This document shows, in pieces, positions 43,107 to 51,776 of a DNA stretch of 64,000 bases. Origin of the DNA: Prolixibacteraceae bacterium (lineage in GTDB: Bacteria > Bacteroidota > Bacteroidia > Bacteroidales > Prolixibacteraceae). A model generated the notes under the pieces. That model worked only from the letters and a program-made list of their open reading frames with translations. It had not been told where the DNA came from and ran no database searches. The DNA lies in the NCBI GenBank assembly GCA_023229575.1, contig JALNYZ010000001.1:434001-498000 (forward strand), written 5' to 3'. Numbering within the stretch: the stretch's first letter is position 1; each line of letters starts with the position of its first letter. The translations under genes and the position numbers were made by a program.

Positions 43107-45167
43107 ATGCTGAACAGACAACTTCTCTCCCCCTCCAGCATCGTGGTGGTAGGAGCCTCCAACAACATCACCAAACCTGGAGGCAAAATCCTTAAAAATC
43201 TTCTCGAACACGAGTACAAAGGGGTGCTCATGGCAGTAAATCCGAATGATGCCGTTGTGCAGGGAGTTAATACGTATGCCTCCGTGAAAGATCTTCCCAA
43301 TGTGGAGCTGGCCATCCTGGCTATTCCGGCGAAATTTTGTGCAGAGGCTGTTGCAATCCTGACCAGGGGAAAAAATACAAAGGCTTTTATCATTATTTCC
43401 GGTGGATTCAGCGAAATAGGGCCAGAAGGAACCACACTTGAAAACGAAATCGTCGAACTTGTTAACAAGGCGGATGCCTGTCTGATTGGACCGAACTGTA
43501 TCGGAATGCTCACCCACGACTATGCCGGCGTCTTTACGGAACCAATTCCACGATTGGCGCCGACCGGGGTGGATTTTGTATCAGGATCAGGAGCAACTGC
43601 AGTCTTTATCATGGAATCTGCAATTCCAAAAGGACTAACATTTTCCAGGGTCATATCAGTTGGCAATTCAGCCCAACTGGGTGTTGAAGAGGTACTGGAA
43701 TATTGGGACCTAAATTCCGAAAAAGAGTCTGAAGCACAGGTTAAATTACTCTACATCGAAGCCATCCATAATCCTGATAAGTTCTTATTTCATGCCGCAT
43801 CCCTGGTGAAGAAAGGTTTCAGACTGGCCGCCATCAAAGCCGGAAGTTCCAAGGCCGGAAGCAGGGCAGCTTCCTCGCACACCGGGGCCATGGCCAGCTC
43901 CGACTCGGCTGTCGAAGCGCTTTTCCGCAAGGCAGGGATCGTTCGGTGTTATGGACGCGAGGAATTGACTACAGTTGCATGTGTACTGATTTCCAAACAG
44001 ATGAATGGAAAAAATATTGCCATCATTACACATGCGGGAGGTCCGGCAGTCATGCTCACTGATGCCCTGGAAGCGGGAGGTATCAATATCCCCAATATTC
44101 CTGATTCACTGGTAAAACAAAGGTTAAAAGAGTCCCTTCCTCCCGGCTCATCGGTCGAAAACCCGATCGATTTTCTAGCAACCGGCAATGCCGAACAATT
44201 GGATCTGATTATTGATACTGTAGAAAATGAGATGGATGATATCGACGGCATGGCGGTAATTTTCGGCAGTCCCGGGCTTACCTCCGTCAAAGATGTTTAC
44301 GAGGTCCTTAACAGGAAAATGAAACAGTGCAAAAAGCCCATCTATCCCATCTTACCCTCCGTGATGAATGTGAAAAAGGACCTGGCTTTTTTTCTCTCTC
44401 ATGGCAATGTAAACTTTCCCGATGAGGTACTTTTAGGCAAGGCGCTCACAAAAGTAAAACTGACACCAAAACCATCGGGACAGGAGATCTTTCTGGATGG
44501 TGTGGATGTTCCCCGCATAAGAAGGATCATTGAAAGTAGTCCGAATGGATATCTTTCGCCCGAACTTGTTGAACAGCTTTTGGCGGCTGCCTCCATCCCA
44601 TCTGTTCAGGAGATCATCGCCAAAACTGAAACAGAGGCGATCCAGGCTGCTAAAAAAATTGGATTTCCGCTTGTGATGAAGGTAGTCGGACCATTGCACA
44701 AAACGGATGTAGGCGGAGTCACATTAAATGTTCGATCTGAAGAGATGGTCAGTGTCGAATTTAGCCGCATGATGAAGATAAAACAGACAACGGCAGTTTT
44801 GCTGGCTGAACAAGCTTCGGGTATCGAACTTTTTTTGGGCGCCAGTTACGAACCCAAATTTGGTCATATCATTCTTTGCGGCATCGGGGGGATTTTTGTC
44901 GAAGTACTGAAAGATACCACCTCAGGTCTTGCACCGCTTACCTTCGAAGAGGCTGATTCCATGATCCGTAACCTGAAAGCCTACCCCATCATCAAAGGTT
45001 TCAGGGGGAAATGCGGCGTAAACAGGAAGAAATTCAGTGAAATCATTGTGAGGCTCTCCTCCATGTTGCGGTTCGCTACTGAGATAAAAGAGATGGATAT
45101 CAACCCACTCATCGGAAGTAAGGATAAAATTGTGGCCGTTGACGCACGGATCAGGATTGAACGGTAA
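43107..45167 (+). CDS. NDP-forming acyl-CoA synthetase (fused alpha-beta)
   Basis: A 686-residue enzyme that interconverts acyl-CoA + ADP + phosphate and acid + ATP + CoA. An N-terminal CoA-binding Rossmann domain (SIVVVGASNNITKPGGKIL, about residues 11-29) is followed by succinyl-CoA-ligase-like domains with LIGPNCIGM (about 129-137) and the phosphohistidine loop ASSHTGAMASSD (about 252-263). A C-terminal ATP-grasp domain has FPLVMKVVGPLHKTDVGGV (about 517-535). Substrates of homologues include acetate, branched-chain and aryl acids. With the 2-oxoacid oxidoreductase at 8.7-11.7 kb it could conserve ATP from the acyl-CoA product. Its stop codon touches a 32-base palindrome. Confidence 0.9.
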   Translation: MLNRQLLSPSSIVVVGASNNITKPGGKILKNLLEHEYKGVLMAVNPNDAVVQGVNTYASVKDLPNVELAILAIPAKFCAEAVAILTRGKNTKAFIIISGGFSEIGPEGTTLENEIVELVNKADACLIGPNCIGMLTHDYAGVFTEPIPRLAPTGVDFVSGSGATAVFIMESAIPKGLTFSRVISVGNSAQLGVEEVLEYWDLNSEKESEAQVKLLYIEAIHNPDKFLFHAASLVKKGFRLAAIKAGSSKAGSRAASSHTGAMASSDSAVEALFRKAGIVRCYGREELTTVACVLISKQMNGKNIAIITHAGGPAVMLTDALEAGGINIPNIPDSLVKQRLKESLPPGSSVENPIDFLATGNAEQLDLIIDTVENEMDDIDGMAVIFGSPGLTSVKDVYEVLNRKMKQCKKPIYPILPSVMNVKKDLAFFLSHGNVNFPDEVLLGKALTKVKLTPKPSGQEIFLDGVDVPRIRRIIESSPNGYLSPELVEQLLAAASIPSVQEIIAKTETEAIQAAKKIGFPLVMKVVGPLHKTDVGGVTLNVRSEEMVSVEFSRMMKIKQTTAVLLAEQASGIELFLGASYEPKFGHIILCGIGGIFVEVLKDTTSGLAPLTFEEADSMIRNLKAYPIIKGFRGKCGVNRKKFSEIIVRLSSMLRFATEIKEMDINPLIGSKDKIVAVDARIRIER

Positions 45168-45198
45168 TGTAGAGACAAGGCATGCCTTGTCTCTACAT
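45167..45198. repeat. Perfect 32-bp palindrome shared by two convergent gene ends
   Basis: The arm ATGTAGAGACAAGGCA is followed directly by its exact reverse complement, with no loop. The last base of the plus-strand stop TAA (45165-45167) starts it, and the minus-strand gene ends inside it (TAG at 45195-45193, Met codon at 45198-45196). It can act as a two-way terminator although no T-run is present. Related GTAGAGAC palindromes are known as dispersed repeats in many bacteria. Confidence 0.85.
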
Positions 45199-46992
45199 CG
45201 TTTCATCATGGCAGCAAAACCGATCAAAAAGATTCAAATCATTTACCTCCTTTGAAAGCGATTCTATGGTAGATTTAGGAATATCATAAATATCCAGTAC
45301 CAGCATTCCATCCACGCAATTGTTAAATTTTGGATCCACATTGAAGGCAATGATCTTTGCGTTCAATCCCAGGTATTTCTTCAAAAGTACTGGCAGTCCG
45401 CTGTTGTGCTGATCAACGTCGCCGATAAACTTATCCAGGGAACTTAGTTGTGGCGAAAGATGCATCATCACCTCATTCAGAAGGAGATCCCGGGTTTTGA
45501 CTTTAAACCTGTTTCGGGGTTTCACCAACGCTGCCTTTTCATAATCGTAATAATTGGCCATGATGTACCGAATGATCAACTCCTTCGACTTTTCGGAATA
45601 GGTATTACTGATGCTTACCGGACCGATCAGGAAACGATATTCAGGATTTTTAAGCAGGAAAAAGAGAATTCCTTTCCACAGCAAGAAAAGCGGGAGTGGT
45701 TTTCTCTGGTATTCACAAACGATAAAAGATCTGCCCAACTCAAGCGACTGACGCAAGGTATTCTTGAAACCGTTGCTCATTTTGAACAAACTATGGGTAT
45801 AAAATCCCCTGACACCAAACTGTTCCATGATTTCTGCTCCCATTCCAATCCTATAACCACCAACGATTTTCTTCGCCTCAGTGTCCCAAATAATGAGCTG
45901 TTGGTAATAGAGATCGAATTCATCAATATCCGTGGAACGGTTTGTTCCCTCTCCCACTTCCCGAAAGGTAATCTCCCTCAAACGACCCAGTTCGTTCAAA
46001 ATGACCGGTATTACCTTGGTAGGGGCACAAAAAACATCGTAGTTTTTGACACTGAAAAGAAAGTACTCCTTCTTTACAAAAGCTATCTCCCTTTCAATCA
46101 ACATATTTGGCTGAGAGGCAGTGATCTCTTCCGGCTTTGGATCACTTTTCAGCGAGTAGTTGAAAAACCGTTTTACTTCGATTCCTGAGTCAAGGCAATA
46201 GGTCTTGGCCCTCAAATAACGTCCAAATTGATGAATATCTGAAAATTTATCCTGCTCTTTAACCGATATCGGATTTCCAATCCTCACCTTGATCGTTTTG
46301 TCCCTCTTATTAATTAATTCGGAAGGTAATTTAGCCGTCCGGAGCGCTGGATGTATTCTTCCCAATAGGTGAAAAATACGGCTGTTTGTTCCGTGGAAAT
46401 AGATTGGAACAATGGGAACTTTGTTTTTTTTGATAAAGCGTATGGCAGAAACCAGCCACTCCCTGTCGGTAATTATTGAAGAGCTATAATTCGTAGATAC
46501 TTCTCCGGCAGGGAAAAGGCTCAACACCCCGCCGTGCTGAAGATGATCGATGGCCGTCTTCAAGCCGGCAATGCTTGAACCTGCCTCAGGCATGTTTTCA
46601 AAAGGGTTGACAGACAGAAAGAAGTCTGATATGGGCTCTACCTTTTTAAGCAAAAAATTGGCAACAACTTTATGATCCCCCCGCACCAGCGAAAGCAGCT
46701 TGATCAGCAAAATTCCATCAATTCCACCAAACGGATGGTTTGAAACAGTAATGAAGCTTCCATCAACAGGCAATTTCTTCAAATCATTTTCATCAAACTC
46801 CATGGTAATATTCAAATACGCAATGATGGCGTCAATCGATTCGATCCCATGCTTTTGACTGACATTTTCATACAAATCGTTGATCTTGTGAAAACTTAGC
46901 AGATGCATCAGTATCTTTGCAAAATATTCACCTCCCAGGTATTGAATGAAGGGTGTCGCTTTGATTAAATCCTGAGGTTTTACAAGTTTCAT
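45193..46992 (-). CDS. OlsF-like bifunctional acyltransferase for aminolipids (PlsC-type plus GNAT-like domains)
   Basis: A 599-residue protein. The N-terminal half is a lysophospholipid acyltransferase-like domain with the variant motif SNHPFGGIDG (about residues 83-92; five residues between His and Asp) and FPAGEVS (about 155-161). The C-terminal half (about 310-570) resembles OlsB-type GNAT N-acyltransferases, with DEFDLYYQQLIIWD and IVGGYRIGMG. The fusion of O- and N-acyltransferase matches OlsF-type enzymes that make ornithine lipids, or glycine lipids in some Bacteroidota. Which amino acid is acylated cannot be read. It works at the inner membrane. The last codons lie in the palindrome shared with the convergent gene. 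Confidence 0.78.
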   Translation of the reverse strand: MKLVKPQDLIKATPFIQYLGGEYFAKILMHLLSFHKINDLYENVSQKHGIESIDAIIAYLNITMEFDENDLKKLPVDGSFITVSNHPFGGIDGILLIKLLSLVRGDHKVVANFLLKKVEPISDFFLSVNPFENMPEAGSSIAGLKTAIDHLQHGGVLSLFPAGEVSTNYSSSIITDREWLVSAIRFIKKNKVPIVPIYFHGTNSRIFHLLGRIHPALRTAKLPSELINKRDKTIKVRIGNPISVKEQDKFSDIHQFGRYLRAKTYCLDSGIEVKRFFNYSLKSDPKPEEITASQPNMLIEREIAFVKKEYFLFSVKNYDVFCAPTKVIPVILNELGRLREITFREVGEGTNRSTDIDEFDLYYQQLIIWDTEAKKIVGGYRIGMGAEIMEQFGVRGFYTHSLFKMSNGFKNTLRQSLELGRSFIVCEYQRKPLPLFLLWKGILFFLLKNPEYRFLIGPVSISNTYSEKSKELIIRYIMANYYDYEKAALVKPRNRFKVKTRDLLLNEVMMHLSPQLSSLDKFIGDVDQHNSGLPVLLKKYLGLNAKIIAFNVDPKFNNCVDGMLVLDIYDIPKSTIESLSKEVNDLNLFDRFCCHDETM

Positions 46993-47296
46993 AATTTGCC
47001 GTTTTTACTTATCAGGAAGTTGGTAGATCGCAAGTGACTTCAATTTTGAAATGAAACTATAATGATGGCACTTGACTATCCAAATATAAAGAATTGGTAT
47101 TAGAAAATTGTCACAACTGAAACTTTATATGCTTCTCCAATATAAATAATGTAACAATTCCAATTTAGTTAATCTGACATACTACCTTATAATCTAATGT
47201 ATTTCATAATTTTAGCAATTTGTAATTTGTAATTTGTAATTTGTAATTTCCCAATCTCCGATCCAACTGACAAATACGCAGTCAAATGATGTAATT
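46993..47296. other. 304-base divergent intergenic region
   Basis: The gap between the OlsF-like gene and ygiQ is strongly A/T-rich and shows no reading frame of interest. It holds 4.7 perfect copies of the heptamer AATTTGT at 47217-47249 and, at its right end, the -7 box of ygiQ. No inverted partner of the heptamer array was found, so it is a single-armed tandem repeat. Confidence 0.7.
47217..47249. repeat. Tandem heptamer repeat (AATTTGT)
   Basis: Four full copies and one partial copy of AATTTGT without mismatch lie 43 bases upstream of the ygiQ -7 box. The unit length (7) equals that of the GGATAAA arms elsewhere in the window, but the sequence differs. Confidence 0.9.
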
Positions 47297-47299
47297 TTG
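47292..47299 (+). promoter_or_regulatory. -7 promoter element of ygiQ
   Basis: TAATTTTG matches the Bacteroidota TAnnTTTG consensus exactly. It overlaps the first possible TTG start codon (47297-47299), so transcription probably starts downstream of that codon and translation begins later. Confidence 0.6.
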
Positions 47300-49153
47300 C
47301 ACCAAAAAGATTTGATTTTGAACGAATATAAAATCAGCAATTGGCTGCCCACCACCATCAAAGAGGTCCGGGCATTGGGATGGGAGGAGGTCGATGTCGT
47401 CCTCTTCTCAGGTGATGCCTATGTCGACCATCCATCCTTTGGTGCGGCAGTAATTGGCCGTATCCTGGAGAGGGAGGGTCTGAAGGTTGCCATTGTGCCG
47501 CAACCAAACTGGCAGGATGACCTTCGCGATTTCAAGAAAATGGGAAAACCAAGGCTCTTCTTCGCCATTACTGCCGGTTGCATGGATTCGATGGTTAACC
47601 ATTACACGGCCAACAAGCGCAAACGGTCAAATGATGCTTATACCCCCGGCGACAGGGCAGGTGCCCGACCTGATTATGCCACTATCGTCTATTCAAATAT
47701 TATCAAAAAATTATATCCGGATGTTCCGTTGATTATTGGTGGAATCGAAGCATCCTTGCGTCGGGTAACCCATTACGACTACTGGTCCGACGGATTAAAA
47801 CCCAGCATTTTGATTGAGAGTAAGGCCGATCTGCTCTTCTACGGTATGGGTGAAAAATCGCTGATTGTGCTGGTAGATCAACTTAGGGCTGGGAAAGAGC
47901 TAAAGGAGTTGACAGATATTCCGCAAACTGCATTCGTGGTACAGAAGGATCAAACGGTACCATCCTGTGCCGAATGGGACGAATTTGAGCTATTTGGCTA
48001 TGAAGCTTGTCAGGCAGAAAAGATCAATTATGCCCGTAATTTTAAGGTTATTGAAGAGGAGTCCAACCGGATGGAACCCGAAACACGGCTCATCCAGGCA
48101 CATGGTGATCGGAAAGTGGTAATCAATCCGGCCTGGCCACCTTTGAGCATGGAAGAGGCCGATCAATACAGCGACCTCCCCTTTACCAGGCTGCCACACC
48201 CAAAATACAACAGCAAAGGATCTATTCCTGCATACGAAATGATCAGGCACTCCATCAATATCCACCGTGGTTGTTTTGGCGGATGCGGATTTTGCACCAT
48301 TTCTGCACATCAGGGCAAATTCATCGCTTCAAGATCCGAAGCTTCGGTTCTCAGGGAAGCTGAAAAGGTGGCACAAATGCCCGATTTCAAAGGATATATT
48401 TCCGATGTTGGCGGTCCTTCGGCCAATATGTACAAGATGGAAGGCATACATCTCTCAATTTGCCAATCTTGCAAAAGACCTTCCTGTATCTACCCGACTG
48501 TATGCAAAAACCTGAATACCGACCACCGGCCGATGAGCAATCTTTACGATAAGGTTACCAATATCAAGGGGGTAAAGAAAGCTTTTATTGGCAGTGGAAT
48601 CCGTTATGACCTGATCTTTCACAGGGTTGACGATGAACAAGTCAATCAGGGAAACCTCGACTATCTTGATCAAGTCATTGGGAAGCATGTCTCTGGCCGT
48701 TTAAAAGTTGCTCCTGAACATACGGATGATGAGGTTCTCAAAATCATGAGAAAACCCTCCTTTTCACAGTTTGACCAACTCAAAAAATTCTTCGATAAAG
48801 CCAATGAGAAGTACGGGCTGAAGCAGCAACTGATTCCCTATTTTATCTCCAGTCACCCGGGAAGCACTGTCGAATCAATGGCCGATCTGGCAGCCATCAT
48901 GAAAGAGCGAAATTTCAAGCTGGAGCAGGTCCAGGACTTCACCCCTACTCCCATGACCCTGGCTACCGTGATCTATTACACGGGGTACCATCCCTATACA
49001 CTCGAAAAAGTCTACACGGCCAAAACTTCTGAGCAGAAACAGGCCCAAAAAAAGTTTTTCTTTTGGTACAAGAGTGAATACAGAAAAGAGCTGATCGCCG
49101 AACTCCGCAAGAGCGGCAGACCTGACCTGGAGAAAAGACTCTTCAATAAATAA
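47297..49153 (+). CDS. ygiQ: YgiQ-family radical SAM protein
   Basis: An approximately 615-residue protein. An N-terminal B12-binding-like/YgiQ domain (VVLFSGDAYVDHPSFGAAVIG, about residues 34-54) precedes the radical SAM core with the cluster motif CFGGCGFC (about 327-334) and ISDVGGPSANMY. A C-terminal part ends YKSEYRKELIAELRKSG. The cellular substrate of this family is not established. No ATG exists at the N-terminus; the first in-frame Met is at about residue 82, inside the conserved domain. The start must therefore be TTG at 47312 or 47318, or TTG 47297 if the -7 box is not used. Confidence 0.88.
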   Translation: MHQKDLILNEYKISNWLPTTIKEVRALGWEEVDVVLFSGDAYVDHPSFGAAVIGRILEREGLKVAIVPQPNWQDDLRDFKKMGKPRLFFAITAGCMDSMVNHYTANKRKRSNDAYTPGDRAGARPDYATIVYSNIIKKLYPDVPLIIGGIEASLRRVTHYDYWSDGLKPSILIESKADLLFYGMGEKSLIVLVDQLRAGKELKELTDIPQTAFVVQKDQTVPSCAEWDEFELFGYEACQAEKINYARNFKVIEEESNRMEPETRLIQAHGDRKVVINPAWPPLSMEEADQYSDLPFTRLPHPKYNSKGSIPAYEMIRHSINIHRGCFGGCGFCTISAHQGKFIASRSEASVLREAEKVAQMPDFKGYISDVGGPSANMYKMEGIHLSICQSCKRPSCIYPTVCKNLNTDHRPMSNLYDKVTNIKGVKKAFIGSGIRYDLIFHRVDDEQVNQGNLDYLDQVIGKHVSGRLKVAPEHTDDEVLKIMRKPSFSQFDQLKKFFDKANEKYGLKQQLIPYFISSHPGSTVESMADLAAIMKERNFKLEQVQDFTPTPMTLATVIYYTGYHPYTLEKVYTAKTSEQKQAQKKFFFWYKSEYRKELIAELRKSGRPDLEKRLFNK

Positions 49154-49155
49154 TT

Positions 49156-50028
49156 CTATCGGTGAAATTTCTCACCGATATATTCCAGTCCGGTTGCCAG
49201 TCCGCTTCTCCAGTAACTCCAGGAGTGTCCTCCGTCCCTGACGCGGTATTCGTGCGGAATGCCCAGTTTCCGCATTTCAACATGCAGTGAAGAATTTCCG
49301 ATGTAAAGAAAATCATCATCACCGCAATCTATCCAGAACCGCACAGATTTTAGTTTCTCCAACGGGACCGAGCGAATAAGGTCCAGCGGGCTGTTTGATT
49401 TCCAGGCTTCATTCAGACGGGCCTGTCCTTGCAGCCCTTTCCCAAACAGTTCTGAAAAGTACATCCCGTACTCCTTATCAGATTTTGTAATCATCTCATC
49501 ATCTGTAAATGTACCTGAACTCAAAGCCACACAAGTAGAGAAAAGATCCGTGTGCTTCATCGAAAGTTTCAACGCTCCATACCCGCCCATGGAGAGTCCG
49601 GCAATGGCACGGTATTCTTTCTTCTTCCGAATTCGGTACTCCTTTTCGACATAGGGGATTAGTTCATTGATAAATGTATCTTCCCAGTTGATCTTCCCAT
49701 CATAACTATTGCAATACCAGGTGAGTTTGCCATCAGGAATGATGATTATGCAAGAGGGTATTTTACCCTCGGCAATGCCTTTGTCTGCAATCCGGTTGGC
49801 CTCGCCAAACTGTATCCAGCCAGTCTCGTCATCGGAGTATCCATGCAACAGATAAACAACGGGATAACTTCGCTGGGAAGTAGTATAGTCTTCAGGCAAA
49901 TAGACAGAATAGTTCATTTTAGTACCTGATTTTGAAGTAAAAGTCAACGATTCGATCACTTTTCCACCCTGCGAAAAGGCAGTTTGGAAAAAGAACATGA
50001 ACCCCAGAATAAGTAAGGAATTTCTCAT
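49156..50028 (-). CDS. Secreted esterase D/CE1-like alpha/beta hydrolase
   Basis: A 290-residue protein with a signal peptide (LLILGFMFFFQTAFSQ). The fold shows YPVVYLLHGYSDDETGW (about residues 55-71), the nucleophile elbow AGLSMGGYGALK (about 142-153), an acidic residue in WIDCGDDDFLY, and the catalytic His in VRDGGHSWSYW near the end. CE1-type enzymes cleave feruloyl or acetyl esters from plant polysaccharides, and related esterase D proteins act on other esters. It is convergent with ygiQ, two bases apart. A link to the PUL is possible but not shown. Confidence 0.82.
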   Translation of the reverse strand: MRNSLLILGFMFFFQTAFSQGGKVIESLTFTSKSGTKMNYSVYLPEDYTTSQRSYPVVYLLHGYSDDETGWIQFGEANRIADKGIAEGKIPSCIIIIPDGKLTWYCNSYDGKINWEDTFINELIPYVEKEYRIRKKKEYRAIAGLSMGGYGALKLSMKHTDLFSTCVALSSGTFTDDEMITKSDKEYGMYFSELFGKGLQGQARLNEAWKSNSPLDLIRSVPLEKLKSVRFWIDCGDDDFLYIGNSSLHVEMRKLGIPHEYRVRDGGHSWSYWRSGLATGLEYIGEKFHR

Positions 50029-50098
50029 TTTATCAACGATTTGTTAGTAAAAAATCTATATATGAAAGACAAATCTAACAATAAACAAGCTGTTTTAC

Positions 50099-50106
50099 TA
50101 TCTTTG
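50099..50106 (+). promoter_or_regulatory. -7 promoter element of rhaB
   Basis: TATCTTTG fits TAnnTTTG and lies 49 bases upstream of the first rhaB ATG. No clear -33 box was seen. Between it and rhaB is a 16-codon frame (50131-50181, MENSTTKNNDSTYEHW) that overlaps the rhaB start in another frame and could influence its translation. Confidence 0.55.
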
Positions 50107-50155
50107 AACATAGATTTGTACTGACAATAAATGGAAAATTCTACTACAAAAAATA

Positions 50156-51640
50156 ATGATAGCACCTATGAACACTGGTAACTTCCTGGCATTCGATCTT
50201 GGCGCCTCCTCCGGAAGGGCCATGCTCGGTACAATTTCAGAAAGCCGACTGAAACTAACGGAGATTCATCGTTTCGAAAACCGTATGGTTGAAATTGACA
50301 ACCACTTTTACTGGAACATTTTTTCAATTTTTGATGAGCTGAAAACAGGACTTAAAAAGTGCATCCGGGATTATGGCATTCAACCCGATTCTATTGCCAT
50401 CGATACCTGGGGTGTCGATTTTGCCTTTGTCGACAAAGACGGTATGATTGCCTCCCTTCCCTATGCCTACAGGGACAAGCGGACCGACAGTGCCATGGAA
50501 GATTTTTTCAAAATAATGCCAAGGGAGGAACTCTACATGAAAACCGGCATACAGCTAATGCAGTTCAACTCACTGTTCCAGCTATTTGTGAACCATACAA
50601 CCAAAGCACCTCAGTATGAAATCGGTAAGGAGCTTCTTTTTATGCCCGATGCCCTCTCTTACCTTTTTTGCGGTGTCAAAAAGAATGAATTTTCCATCGC
50701 ATCGACTTCCCAACTCCTGAAGCCTGGAAAATTATCGTGGGAAACCACCCTTTTTGAGGCTATGGGCGTAGATCCTTCCATCATGCAGGAGATAGTGCTT
50801 CCGGGTACCCTGCTGGGCAAAATCAAGCCTGAAGTGCAAAAACAGACGGGCAGCAGTGCGATACCCGTTATCGCTGTGGCATCCCACGATACTGCCTCTG
50901 CTATTGCCTCTGTTCCGGCCACCGGAAAGAATTGGGCCTACATCAGTTCAGGCACCTGGTCACTGATGGGAATAGAATCTGACAAACCACTAATTTCAGA
51001 AGAGATTCTAGCCCTTAATTTCACCAATGAAGGCGGTGTGGAAGGAACTACCCGTTTCCTGAAAAATATCATGGGGTTATGGCTTTTGCAGGAGTGCAGA
51101 AGAAGTTGGTCTCACCAAGTAAACTATTCCTGGCCTGAGATGGTTGATTTAAGTACCCTATCACAACCATTTAAATGTCTGATAGATCCTGACGATCCAA
51201 GTTTCCTGAATCCTGCCGATATGCCTCATGCCATTGTAGATTATTGCCTGAAAACCAATCAACCAAAACCTGAAACGCACGGAGAATTCATCCGGTGCAT
51301 TTTTGAAAGTCTGGCGATGAAGTACCGGCTTACCCTTGATTCGATCAGATCGGTCATCTCCTATCCGATCGACGTCGTGCACATCATTGGTGGGGGCGCC
51401 AACAATGAACTCCTCTGCCAGTACAGTGCCAATGCGCTTCAGCTGCCGATAAAAGCCGGACCTACCGAAGCCACGGCCATCGGAAACATTCTGATTCAGG
51501 CCAAAGCCATGAAAGCCGTGGCAAGCCTTGAAGAGATAAGGGCTATGGTAGGGGAATCTTTCGGAACAAAGACATTTATACCTGCGGAAGCAGATGTCTG
51601 GAAAGTTCAGTTTGAAAGGTTTAGCAGAATTGTAAGTTGA
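50156..51640 (+). CDS. rhaB: L-rhamnulokinase (FGGY family)
   Basis: A 494-residue cytoplasmic kinase that phosphorylates L-rhamnulose. The N-terminal FGGY domain shows FLAFDLGASSGRAMLGT (about residues 9-25) and AIDTWGVDFAFVDKDG (about 81-96). The linker DTASAIASVPATG and the C-terminal signature IIGGGANNELLCQYSANAL (about 406-424) bind ATP. The true start may be the second Met (50168), just before NTGNFLAFD. No rhaA, rhaD or rhaT gene adjoins it, but the two GH78-like enzymes of the PUL would provide its sugar. Confidence 0.92.
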   Translation: MIAPMNTGNFLAFDLGASSGRAMLGTISESRLKLTEIHRFENRMVEIDNHFYWNIFSIFDELKTGLKKCIRDYGIQPDSIAIDTWGVDFAFVDKDGMIASLPYAYRDKRTDSAMEDFFKIMPREELYMKTGIQLMQFNSLFQLFVNHTTKAPQYEIGKELLFMPDALSYLFCGVKKNEFSIASTSQLLKPGKLSWETTLFEAMGVDPSIMQEIVLPGTLLGKIKPEVQKQTGSSAIPVIAVASHDTASAIASVPATGKNWAYISSGTWSLMGIESDKPLISEEILALNFTNEGGVEGTTRFLKNIMGLWLLQECRRSWSHQVNYSWPEMVDLSTLSQPFKCLIDPDDPSFLNPADMPHAIVDYCLKTNQPKPETHGEFIRCIFESLAMKYRLTLDSIRSVISYPIDVVHIIGGGANNELLCQYSANALQLPIKAGPTEATAIGNILIQAKAMKAVASLEEIRAMVGESFGTKTFIPAEADVWKVQFERFSRIVS

Positions 51641-51701
51641 AGGTCTTTTGAGAGAATTAATGTGCACTGTTGTTTTTGTACCCCATTTTGCTGATACAAA
51701 T

Positions 51702-51731
51702 TTTGATGGGAGGATTATTTTTTTATATTTG
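51702..51731 (+). promoter_or_regulatory. Complete -33/-7 promoter of the beta-barrel gene pair
   Basis: TTTG at 51702-51705 and TATATTTG at 51724-51731 are separated by 18 bases, matching the Bacteroidota -33/-7 arrangement. The start codon is 46 bases downstream of the -7 box. Confidence 0.65.
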
Positions 51732-51776
51732 GCCATCTCCATTCAGGAGAAAAATTAATATTTTAAAAAAATAGTT

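Noticed and set aside
42945..43517. Long antisense frame over the repeat and acyl-CoA synthetase start
   Set aside because: Shadow of the real plus-strand gene; its N-terminal part is only translated GTGCCTAAA repeat.
47217..47249. Heptamer array as a possible CRISPR or iteron origin
   Set aside because: Seven-base units without spacers, no cas or rep gene and no DnaA boxes nearby; it is a simple tandem repeat.
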